Of a stretch of 64,000 bases of DNA, positions 43,689-51,230 are shown one piece after another. The notes beneath the pieces are model-generated. The model saw nothing but the letters and a program-made list of their open reading frames with translations. It had not been told where the DNA came from and did not search any database. Positions within the stretch are counted from its first letter, which is position 1, and each line of letters opens with the position of its first letter. Location of the stretch: contig NZ_JAQOSP010000134.1 of assembly GCF_030068475.1 (NCBI RefSeq), forward strand, positions 1 through 64,000. The letters are read 5' to 3'. This DNA comes from Roseofilum acuticapitatum BLCC-M154. Its GTDB lineage: Bacteria > Cyanobacteriota > Cyanobacteriia > Cyanobacteriales > Desertifilaceae. Position numbers and translations under genes: made by a program.

Positions 43689-43714
43689 AATATCTGAACA
43701 ATCTTTCAATTATT
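43689..43714. promoter_or_regulatory. Candidate SmtB operator 1 (12-2-12 imperfect inverted repeat)
   Basis: TGAACA-AT-CTTTCA (43695-43708) within AATATCTGAACA and CTTTCAATTATT. It resembles the SmtB-type consensus TGAACA-N2-TGTTCA with 8 of 12 symmetric positions. It lies 55 bp before the smtB start codon and 52 bp before smtA. Confidence 0.55.
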
Positions 43715-43721
43715 GTGTGCT

Positions 43722-43747
43722 AACATATGAATATCTGTTCAGATATA
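43722..43747. promoter_or_regulatory. Candidate SmtB operator 2
   Basis: TGAATA-TC-TGTTCA (43728-43741) is a 5-of-6 match in its core to the SmtB consensus inverted repeat TGAACA-N2-TGTTCA. Its right edge lies 19 bp before the smtA start codon, with GTTAAGGAGA (Shine-Dalgarno) following. Confidence 0.7.
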
Positions 43748-43765
43748 AGTTAAGGAGACAAAATT

Positions 43766-43933
43766 ATGGCAACTGCAACCCAACTCAAATGTGCTTGTGA
43801 GTCTTGTAGCTGTAAGGTTGACGAGACAACTGGGGTCAAGAAAAACGGCCAAGTTTATTGTAGTGAAGCTTGTGCCAATGGTCATCCTGATGGTTCAGGC
43901 TGTGGGCATGAGGGATGTGATTGTCACAAATAG
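43766..43933 (+). CDS. smtA: Bacterial metallothionein SmtA
   Basis: A 55-residue zinc-binding protein with nine cysteines (C9, C11, C14, C16, C32, C36, C46, C51, C53) and histidines H40, H48 and H54, in the KCACESCSC...YCSEAC...HPDGSGCGHEGCDC pattern of cyanobacterial SmtA (zinc-finger site plus cluster). It has a one-residue shorter loop (GSGCGH) than the Synechococcus PCC 7942 protein. It starts at ATG behind AAGGAGA and is probably controlled by the divergent SmtB. It binds excess zinc and possibly cadmium. Confidence 0.97.
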   Translation: MATATQLKCACESCSCKVDETTGVKKNGQVYCSEACANGHPDGSGCGHEGCDCHK

Positions 43934-44010
43934 TATAAAATCTGAATAAGTTGGGCAGGGTATGCGGGTAGAAGTTGTAATGATATCGCTTATCCTCCTG
44001 CCGACCCTAC

Positions 44011-44127
44011 TGCCGTGACAACTCTAAAATGGTGGGTTACGGCGGATTGAGAGATTGCTATCACAGTCTAGGTTTTAGCCGCCTAACCCACCCTACGCTA
44101 ATGCACATTTTTAGCTGTGTCACGGCA
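44011..44127. mobile_element. Nested inverted-repeat element (MITE-like)
   Basis: An outer perfect 10-bp inverted repeat TGCCGTGACA (44011-44020)/TGTCACGGCA (44118-44127) encloses an inner one, GGTGGGTTACGGCGG (44031-44045)/CCGCCTAACCCACC (44079-44092, one unpaired base). It is 117 bp long and encodes nothing. The GGTGGGTTACG/CTAACCCACCC motif recurs in my memory of other cyanobacterial intergenic repeats. No target-site duplication is obvious. Confidence 0.65.
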
Positions 44128-44169
44128 TTACGATGATTGGGTATTGTATTGGCAGGAGTCAGCGTTGCT

Positions 44170-44781
44170 ATGGCTAAACTGAAAATTCTCCAGGAAGGGC
44201 AATCCTACACCTTTCGGTCTTATTTTGAGTTGCCCTATGAAGCCGACGATATTTTAGCCGAGTTTGACTATACTCTGGTTAAATCCCGTCTCTCTCTACC
44301 CCAAACCACTCAACCTCTAGACCGCGTACCAGAACTCAAGCAACGCATTGAAGAGACTTTACCCTTTATTAGCTTGAGTAATGAGACGGCAAGACGAGAA
44401 ACCCTGGTTTCCCCAGTCTTGCTAGAAACGATCCGCTATTGCCATTGTCAGATGCGGATTGAATATCCTTTAACTGTTAATAATTGGCTCAAGGGTAATT
44501 TTGATTATCTGTTGCGATCGACTCATAATTTACTGGTGGTTGAAGCCAAAAATGATGACCTGACCAGAGGATTTACTCAATTAGCCGTTGAGTTAATTGC
44601 TCTGTCGCATATTGAGGAACAAGCCGTATTCTATGGAGCGGTGACGATGGGGGATGTGTGGCGTTTTGGTCAATTGGATCGCGATCTTAAACAAGTGACT
44701 CAGGATCTCAATTTATTTAAGGTTCCTGATGATTTAGACCCCTTGCTCAAGAGTTTGTTGGGCATTTTGCAGGGGGCATAA
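44170..44781 (+). CDS. PD-(D/E)XK nuclease-like hypothetical protein
   Basis: The protein of about 203 residues (start at MAKLKILQ; a GTA-preceded ATG at 44137 is the longest option) holds FDYLL...NLLVVEAKNDDLTRGFTQLAVELIAL. This is the FD-(x)n-VEAK pattern of PD-(D/E)XK endonucleases, followed by the helix with the Q typical of such folds. N-terminal part (1-90) is rich in basic and acidic residues and lacks membrane spans. Whether it cuts DNA is unknown; no restriction methylase or CRISPR gene is nearby. Confidence 0.65.
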   Translation: MAKLKILQEGQSYTFRSYFELPYEADDILAEFDYTLVKSRLSLPQTTQPLDRVPELKQRIEETLPFISLSNETARRETLVSPVLLETIRYCHCQMRIEYPLTVNNWLKGNFDYLLRSTHNLLVVEAKNDDLTRGFTQLAVELIALSHIEEQAVFYGAVTMGDVWRFGQLDRDLKQVTQDLNLFKVPDDLDPLLKSLLGILQGA

Positions 44782-44932
44782 ACTCCTTATCATTCAATTA
44801 ATCGTTTGATGCCTAAATATCCTCTATCTAGACCCAAGGATTGGGTGGGCGATCGGGAAAAATCCCTGTTAGAAACTTTGTAGAGAACTGTTGTAGGGGT
44901 GAACAAGTAATTATTCGCCCCTAGAGCCTGAA

Positions 44933-45619
44933 TTAACTTTCTCCTTCGGGATAAATGGGGACTCCATCAAGGGTTCCAAAGCGTCCCAAGGGCCAAAAGC
45001 GAAGTATGGCGCGACCAATGATATTTTTGCGCGGTACGGCCCCCCAACAGCGACTATCATAACTGCTGTTGCGATTATCGCCTAAAACCACATAGGAGTC
45101 TTGAGGCACGATTTGAGGCTGATCGAGAAATTGTTGATCGGGAGGGCAAACTTCTATGCTGGTAAATTGATGATCTGAGGTTTCGGTAATCTGGGCGGAG
45201 GGGTTAATATTAGAGGCTACATAATGCTCGTCTAAGGGGCGATCGTTGATGTAAACTTGCCCACTGACAATTTCAATTTTATCTCCCGGTAAACCAATGA
45301 CTCGCTTAATTAAAGCATCTTTGAAATTGGGGTCTTTTTCCTTCATCCGGTCGGTGGGGGAAAAGACAATGATATCTCCCCGTTTGGGATCGCTAAACCG
45401 ATAGCCTAGTTTATCGATAATGAGGCGATCGTTGGTGGGTTCATATTGCAGTGTCGGTAGCATTGACCCGGAGGGAATATAACGGGCTTCGGCCACAAAA
45501 TGACGAATTCCAATGGCCAGAATGGCGGCCAGTCCAATGGTTTTGAGTCCCTCAATCCAGGGATTTTCGGGAGTTGGGTTGGTATTCTGGTCAGAGTTGG
45601 GTTTATTCACACGAGTCAT
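44933..45619 (-). CDS. lepB: Signal peptidase I
   Basis: The 228-residue membrane serine peptidase removes signal peptides. It has one transmembrane helix (about 23-40, [16 protein letters not shown]), the catalytic SGSM(L)PTL with S52, the [18 protein letters not shown] segment, the general-base lysine in KRVIGLPGD (K105) and the [11 protein letters not shown] box (about 180-190). It is separated by 277 bp from the divergent flavoprotein gene. Confidence 0.96.
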   Translation of the reverse strand: MTRVNKPNSDQNTNPTPENPWIEGLKTIGLAAILAIGIRHFVAEARYIPSGSMLPTLQYEPTNDRLIIDKLGYRFSDPKRGDIIVFSPTDRMKEKDPNFKDALIKRVIGLPGDKIEIVSGQVYINDRPLDEHYVASNINPSAQITETSDHQFTSIEVCPPDQQFLDQPQIVPQDSYVVLGDNRNSSYDSRCWGAVPRKNIIGRAILRFWPLGRFGTLDGVPIYPEGES

Positions 45620-45896
45620 AGGTTAGGACGAAGTTGAAGCAAGGGAGAGGCACAGGCTGAGAGGCAGATAGTGCCTATTGATGATTTAGGAGCTTGTTTT
45701 AGTGTACTGCTAGAATACAATAGGTTCTAACGATGTTATCTATAAGTTTCCTATTCTGTCTACTTGTGTTGAATCCGTCATCTACTTTGTACAAGTTGTT
45801 TTTCCTACTCAGTCGTTCAAGGGGGTTGGGATTCGGTATAGCTTGATTTGAGGTGTAGAAGTTTGGGAAAGTTCCTTTATCCGATCGCTACCTATT

Positions 45897-47300
45897 GTGT
45901 CTGTTGATTACGATCTGATTATTTGGGGGGGTTCGCCTGCGGGAACCTATGCGGCAGTAATGGCGGCACAATACGGGGCCAGAGTTGCCCTGATTTTGCC
46001 GCCAGAGTCTTCTCACAGCTACACTGTCCAGGATTGCTTAAGGTTGCCCCTGCCGTTGCGATCGGGGCAAAATGGACGGTATCCGATGAGGGATGGTGAG
46101 GCGCTCTCCTATGAACGGTTATGCCAATGGGTACAAGTTGGGGTGGAGACTTTGGCGTTGATTGATTCTCCTGCTGCTCTGGAGCAGTTAGGGGTTGATT
46201 TGATTTACGAGGGGGCGGAGTTTGAGGAAAAGGGGGGACAAATTTCAGTCGCTTTAAGGAACCGTCGTTTGCTCTCTTGTGCCTATTTGTTGGCTCCTGC
46301 AACTGATCCTAGGGTGGAGATTGAGGGGTTGGCGAGTACGGGTTATCTGACTCCTAAGAGTTTGGCGAGTTTGCAGTCTGTACCCTCTTGTTTGGCGATT
46401 ATTGGCTCTGCTCCTTGTGGCGTTGAGCTGGCGCACCTGTTCCAAGAGTTGGGGTCTAAGGTGACTCTGATTACGGAAAATTCGCGACTTTTACCCCAGG
46501 AAGAACCGGAAGTGTCGGATCTGATTCAATGCCAACTGGAGGCTCTGGGGGTGGAGATTTTAGGGGAAACTCAGGTGACTCAAGCGCGACTGATTGAGGA
46601 CAAAACTTGGTTACAAGTCGGTAATCGGGCGATCGCCTTTGATAAGCTCTTATTAGTCACTCCTCCTGCTCTGCCGTTTCCTGCTCCCACCTTGGAGTTA
46701 CTGGGAATAGACTGGACTAACCAGCATTTAAGGGTGAATAATAAGCTGCAAACTACGAACCCGAAGATTTATGCTTGTGGGGATATTTTAGGGGGATATT
46801 CTTTGCCCCATATTAGCTTATATGAAGCGAAACTTGCCCTAAAAAATGCTTTATTCTTACCCTTCTTTACCCTTGATTATCAGCAGTTACCCTACACCAT
46901 CTATAGCAAGCCCACCTTAGCTAGAGTGGGGTTAACGGAAGCTGGGGCAAGACGGCGATATGGGGATAAAGTTCAGGTGATTCAAGAGCAGCTAAAAATG
47001 AATCCGGCGGCGGTTTTATCCGGAGAGGTTACTGGATTTATTAAAGTGATTGTGCAACCCGATGGTAGGATTTTGGGGGCAACGGTTTTGGGAACTAGAG
47101 CAGAAGAAGTTATTCAATCTTTGAGTCTAGCGATTAATCATCAGATCAAGGTGCAAGCTTTGCCGGATAGTCCGGGAGTCTTCGGCAGTGTATCACAACT
47201 GCTGACGAGAGTGGGCGATCGCTGGCAACTTCAGCAATTTCATCAGTCCTTTTGGTCTCAAACCTTTCTCAAGTGGTGGCTATCCTGGAAGCGAGGTTAA
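45897..47300 (+). CDS. Pyridine nucleotide-disulphide oxidoreductase-like FAD protein lacking the cysteine pair
   Basis: A 467-residue protein starting at GTG. It has the Rossmann motif DLIIWGGSPAGTYAAVMAAQYGARVALI (about 6-33, GGSPAGT replacing GxGxxG), a second nucleotide site (SCLAIIGSAPCGVELAHLFQELGSKVTLI), and a C-terminal dimerisation domain with PTLARVGLTE and GATVLGTRAEEVI. The GGTCVNVGCxP-type redox cysteines are absent: after ILPPESS the sequence continues SYTVQDC. It may therefore be an NAD(P)H-quinone- or ferric-type flavin reductase, or a degenerate member of the dihydrolipoamide dehydrogenase/mercuric reductase family. No operon partner is adjacent. Confidence 0.8.
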   Translation: MSVDYDLIIWGGSPAGTYAAVMAAQYGARVALILPPESSHSYTVQDCLRLPLPLRSGQNGRYPMRDGEALSYERLCQWVQVGVETLALIDSPAALEQLGVDLIYEGAEFEEKGGQISVALRNRRLLSCAYLLAPATDPRVEIEGLASTGYLTPKSLASLQSVPSCLAIIGSAPCGVELAHLFQELGSKVTLITENSRLLPQEEPEVSDLIQCQLEALGVEILGETQVTQARLIEDKTWLQVGNRAIAFDKLLLVTPPALPFPAPTLELLGIDWTNQHLRVNNKLQTTNPKIYACGDILGGYSLPHISLYEAKLALKNALFLPFFTLDYQQLPYTIYSKPTLARVGLTEAGARRRYGDKVQVIQEQLKMNPAAVLSGEVTGFIKVIVQPDGRILGATVLGTRAEEVIQSLSLAINHQIKVQALPDSPGVFGSVSQLLTRVGDRWQLQQFHQSFWSQTFLKWWLSWKRG

Positions 47301-47387
47301 AGGATTCATCATTAGGGTTAACAATTATGGTATTCTAAGACGGTCATTTCCCAGAATTCGATCGGGCTTAATCTGATTTTCTCAATC

Positions 47388-48110
47388 ATGGATAAATTTA
47401 GAGTTGAAGTCATTGCTCAAACCCCCAATCCTCAACAGGTAATTTATGCAGCAATGCATCAAGATTATAGTGAAAATCTAGTTTACGATGAACGAGAAAA
47501 ATGGCCGAATGAATCTAAAGCGGGAGAACTGATTGTTAAACATTTATTATCCGGGGGTCGGGGACATTATGGCCCCTTAGAACATCCTCAAATTGTCTTG
47601 AATTGTGGTTATTTTCCCCACAGTGTCATGCAACAGGTACGGACTCATCGGGTCGGAATTTCATTCGATGTACAATCGAATAGATATACAGGATCGCGAA
47701 TTATACAAGCGGCTCAGGGTTTAAAATCGATTGAAGAGGTGTTTTACCTGCGTCCAGTGGGAGAATATAGTAATCGTCAAGGCAAGCATTATACCTATAC
47801 CGAAGAACAGCGACAATCAGATTTAGAATGGTGTTTGGAAGCCGCAAAACGGTATCAGCAAATGGTGGAGATGGGGATATCGGAAGAACATGCACGGGGA
47901 ATTATTCCTTTTGATGTTAGGCAGCATTTTGTGGTCTCTTTGAATGGGCGATCGCTGATGCATTTGTTAGACTTAAGATATAAGCTTGATGCTCAACTAG
48001 AATGCCAAAAACTTTGCGAACATATCTTTCCCCATTTCCAAAGTTGGATGCCTGAAGTGGCAAAATGGTATGAGAAAAATCGGCTGAAAAAGGCGAAGCT
48101 ATCCCCCTAA
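47388..48110 (+). CDS. thyX: Flavin-dependent thymidylate synthase
   Basis: ThyX makes dTMP from dUMP using FADH2 and methylenetetrahydrofolate. The 240-residue protein carries QQVRTHRVGISFDVQSNRYTG, the ThyX motif (RHRxxS variant with THR, S, Q and RY), along with EHPQIVLNCGYFPHSVM before it and ILPFDVRQHF-like GIIPFDVRQHFVVSLNGRSLMHLLDLR after. Its 3' end overlaps the convergent LysE gene by 12 bp. Confidence 0.95.
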   Translation: MDKFRVEVIAQTPNPQQVIYAAMHQDYSENLVYDEREKWPNESKAGELIVKHLLSGGRGHYGPLEHPQIVLNCGYFPHSVMQQVRTHRVGISFDVQSNRYTGSRIIQAAQGLKSIEEVFYLRPVGEYSNRQGKHYTYTEEQRQSDLEWCLEAAKRYQQMVEMGISEEHARGIIPFDVRQHFVVSLNGRSLMHLLDLRYKLDAQLECQKLCEHIFPHFQSWMPEVAKWYEKNRLKKAKLSP

Positions 48111-48725
48111 TTTAAAGATGATACTCCAGAAGGCAAGTAATCCAAATCCGGATAAAATAATGCCGGAAATACGGTTAATCCAGCGCAAACGATGGGGAGT
48201 AATTTTGTCTTTCATGAAGCCAATACCAGTAACCAGAACACACCACCAGAGTGCTGACCCAGAAAAGACACTTAACACGAGCAGAAGTGCTAATCCTTGT
48301 CCATAGGTATTTCCGGCTCCAAGTCCGGCAAAAATGGCAGCAAAGGAGAGAATGGTGAGGGGATTGGTGAGGGTTAAAAATAGGGTGGAAACATAAGCAC
48401 GCCATAGGGTTTTACCGTCAATTTTAGCGGCTTGTTCGCTAGGTGAACTGCGAAAGGTTTGCCATCCTAAATAACAGAGAAAAAGTCCACCTATCAGCCG
48501 TAGTCCAATTTGATGTTCGATTAAGAGATTCGAGATAAAGGTTAATCCTAATGCGGCAATACAGCCATAGAAACCATCGGCGGTGGCTGCACCTAAACCG
48601 GAGATTAATCCGGCAATTCTGCCTTGGCTTAAGGTGCGCCGGATACATAAGATGCCAATGGGGCCAACGGGTGCAGCAATGGAAAAACCGATGATTAATC
48701 CTTTGAGAATGACTGCAAGTGCCAT
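48099..48725 (-). CDS. LysE/RhtB-family amino-acid exporter
   Basis: A 208-residue polytopic protein with about six transmembrane segments (near 8-30, 38-65, 70-90, 112-135, 145-170, 182-205). AAPVGPIGILCIRRTLSQGRIAGLISGLGAATADG (16-50) and SGFGLLAFWSII near the end are the family signature. It probably expels lysine, arginine, threonine or a related compound. An Lrp-type regulator lies divergently 134 bp away and is its likely controller. Confidence 0.9.
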   Translation of the reverse strand: MALAVILKGLIIGFSIAAPVGPIGILCIRRTLSQGRIAGLISGLGAATADGFYGCIAALGLTFISNLLIEHQIGLRLIGGLFLCYLGWQTFRSSPSEQAAKIDGKTLWRAYVSTLFLTLTNPLTILSFAAIFAGLGAGNTYGQGLALLLVLSVFSGSALWWCVLVTGIGFMKDKITPHRLRWINRISGIILSGFGLLAFWSIIFKLGG

Positions 48726-48859
48726 GAGTAATGAGTAATCGGTTTCTCTGATGACTTTGGGTTACTGTACTTTAGAATAACTAAGTTTTAAGGGAAGTTA
48801 AAGGGGAAATAAAAGGTAAATGACTTGATTTTTTGGATAATATAAGGTAAAATAGAAAA

Positions 48860-49321
48860 ATGACTTTCGATTCTGAAAAACTGTTAGATTTGACGGGATG
48901 GCAGATCCTAGAGATTCTGCAAGTAGAGGCCAGAATCTCGTTTGCCGAGTTGGGGAGAAAGGTGGGGTTGTCTGCTCCGGCGATCGCCGAACGGGTGAAG
49001 CGCATGGAAGAAACAGGTATCATTACCGGATACCACGCCCAGGTACATCCAGAAAAAGTGGGCTATCCTATTGCCGCCATCATTGCCCTAACCACAACTC
49101 CCCAGCAATATCCGCAGATCTTAGCCGTCATTCAAGCCTTACCAGAAGTGAGATCCTGTCACCATGTTACCGGTAATGTTTCATTCTTCATGGAAGTGAC
49201 CGTATCTTCGATGACACACTTAGAGGAGATTATCAATCAACTGAGTCAATTTGGGCAAACCTCCACCTCTATTATTCTCTCATCACCGCTTCCGAGACGA
49301 GGAATTATGGGGAGTGAATGA
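48860..49321 (+). CDS. Lrp/AsnC-family transcriptional regulator
   Basis: A 153-residue protein with an N-terminal winged helix (LLDLTGWQILEILQVEARISFAELGRKVGLSAPAIAERVKRMEETGII, about 6-55) and an RAM effector-binding domain (about 70-145, with the PEVRSCHHVTGNVSFFMEVTV segment that has the G-x-x-D-like glycine of amino acid sensors). It is divergent from the LysE-type exporter and likely controls it in response to an amino acid. Its last 39 bp overlap the convergent hybrid kinase gene. Confidence 0.92.
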   Translation: MTFDSEKLLDLTGWQILEILQVEARISFAELGRKVGLSAPAIAERVKRMEETGIITGYHAQVHPEKVGYPIAAIIALTTTPQQYPQILAVIQALPEVRSCHHVTGNVSFFMEVTVSSMTHLEEIINQLSQFGQTSTSIILSSPLPRRGIMGSE

Positions 49322-51211
49322 GTTATGGCGATCGCGCTCCAAATAATCCTGAGTGATTTGCATAATAATATCTAAGCGAAAATTTTCAAACAACATCGTC
49401 AGAGCTTCAGATAAATCCTTATGAGTGGGGGCGATCTCTTTAATCAACTCAGCAACCCGTTCTTCATTGACTTCTCTCGCTGCATAATAGAGATTTTCTA
49501 TCCAGGTTTGGGCAACTTGATTAAACTCTTCTAACCAGAAGGGATCGCTGCGTTTCCGATGTTTTTTAAGCTTCCTTTTCGATTGGGGCATCGTTTCATA
49601 AATATAAGAAGCATCTAAATAACGGGATAAACTATTAAAAATCACCCGACTCTTAAAGGGTTTACAAATAAAATCATCGGAACCAGCTTGGATAATTTCT
49701 GCTCGTCTCTCTTCAAAAGCACTAGCAGTTAGGGCAATAATCACGGTTGATTGTAGACCATTCTGTTGTTCTTGCTCTCGAATGATACGAGTTGCTTCTA
49801 AACCATCAATAACTGGCATCCGAGTATCCATAAGAATCAAGTCAGGTTGCCAATTGCTCCACAGCGCGATCGCTTCTTGACCATTACTGGCTTCCATCAC
49901 TTCAAACCCCACTGGGTCGAGCAACTTAACCAAAAGCTTGCGATTTTCTGGGGTATCATCAACCACTAAGATCCGATAACTTTTTTGATCCGGAGTTAAA
50001 TGAGTCACTTGCAGATCATCCCGTTCCTTGAATGAAGGTGAAAATTGATTGCCTAGGTTCAAGGGCATGTAAAATGTAAATAGAGTTCCTATTCCCACTT
50101 CACTACTAACCGAAATCTCCCCCCCCATTAAACGCACAAACTTCTGCGTAATGGATAATCCTAAACCACTACCTTGAGCTGATTTAAGCCCCGTTGAAGT
50201 TTGTACAAAAGCCTTAAATAAATCCTGTTGTTCTTCTTTAGAAATACCTGGACCTGTATCACTGACCTGGAATTCAAGATCGGATCGATCTAGATTTGTT
50301 TTTACATTAACGCTCAATTGCACGCGACCCACTTCAGTAAATTTAATAGAATTACCAATTAAATTAATCAAGCAACTCCGCAACTTTTGCTCATCCGCTT
50401 GAATGTACTGGGGCACTTGTGGATCGACATTAAATTCTAAGATGATCTTTTTAGATTCCGCCTTAACTTGAAATAAATCCTCTAATCCATCTAATAAAGA
50501 GTAAAGATCTAAATCCTTCTCGTTTAAATGAATAATTCCAGCTTCAATTTTGGAGAGATCCAAAATATCGTCAATCAAATCCAATAAATGCTCACCACTT
50601 CGATTGATAATCTCTAAATATTCTCGCTGTTCATCATCCGTTTGATAATCCCGAAGCATCACTTGAGTAAACCCTAAAATAGAATTTAAAGGAGTTCTAA
50701 GTTCATGACTCATATTGGCTAAAAATTGACTTTTTGCCTTAGATGCTGCTGCCGCTTCTTCTTCAGCTTTTTTCCGCTCTTGAATTTCCTGTTGTAGGGT
50801 TTTATTTTGCTCTTGTAGTTGATTTTGCAGTCGTCGAATCGTCAACTGATGTTGAATGCGAGCTAAAACCTCTTCTACCTGAAACGGTTTGGTGATATAA
50901 TCTACGCCCCCAACTTGAAAGGCTCTCACTTTATCCAGCACTTCATCTAAGGCACTGAGAAACACGATGGGAATATTCTGGGTTTGTTCATCTTCTTTAA
51001 GCTGCTGACAAATTTCATAGCCATCCATATCAGGTAGTTTAATATCTAAAAGAATTAAATCCAAGTTTCCGGATCGGGAAGCTCTTAGGGCCATTTCCCC
51101 TTTCACCGCGCCCTTTACTTTGTATCCCGCTTCGGATAAAGTTTGAGATAATACCTGGAGATTTTCCAGTTGATCGTCAACAATTAAAATATTACCTTTA
51201 TAAGTATCCAC
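49283..51211 (-). CDS. Hybrid sensor kinase REC-HisKA-HATPase-REC
   Basis: The 642-residue protein has an N-terminal receiver (8-125; D56 and K109 in TKPF), a coiled coil (about 135-160), a HisKA domain with [14 protein letters not shown] (H about 168), HATPase (NLIGNSIKFT, DTGPGIS, GSGLGLSITQKF), a second receiver (about 415-535, with PDLILMDTRMPVIDG) and a C-terminal extension (about 560-642). It lacks any membrane segment. It follows the similar kinase at 51231 by 19 bp and is probably co-transcribed with it. Confidence 0.92.
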   Translation of the reverse strand: MDTYKGNILIVDDQLENLQVLSQTLSEAGYKVKGAVKGEMALRASRSGNLDLILLDIKLPDMDGYEICQQLKEDEQTQNIPIVFLSALDEVLDKVRAFQVGGVDYITKPFQVEEVLARIQHQLTIRRLQNQLQEQNKTLQQEIQERKKAEEEAAAASKAKSQFLANMSHELRTPLNSILGFTQVMLRDYQTDDEQREYLEIINRSGEHLLDLIDDILDLSKIEAGIIHLNEKDLDLYSLLDGLEDLFQVKAESKKIILEFNVDPQVPQYIQADEQKLRSCLINLIGNSIKFTEVGRVQLSVNVKTNLDRSDLEFQVSDTGPGISKEEQQDLFKAFVQTSTGLKSAQGSGLGLSITQKFVRLMGGEISVSSEVGIGTLFTFYMPLNLGNQFSPSFKERDDLQVTHLTPDQKSYRILVVDDTPENRKLLVKLLDPVGFEVMEASNGQEAIALWSNWQPDLILMDTRMPVIDGLEATRIIREQEQQNGLQSTVIIALTASAFEERRAEIIQAGSDDFICKPFKSRVIFNSLSRYLDASYIYETMPQSKRKLKKHRKRSDPFWLEEFNQVAQTWIENLYYAAREVNEERVAELIKEIAPTHKDLSEALTMLFENFRLDIIMQITQDYLERDRHNSFTPHNSSSRKR

Positions 51212-51230
51212 AGCTTTTAAAAACCATCTC

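Noticed and set aside
43934-44010. Small gene between smtA and the nested repeat
   Set aside because: No start with Shine-Dalgarno and no open frame of useful length.
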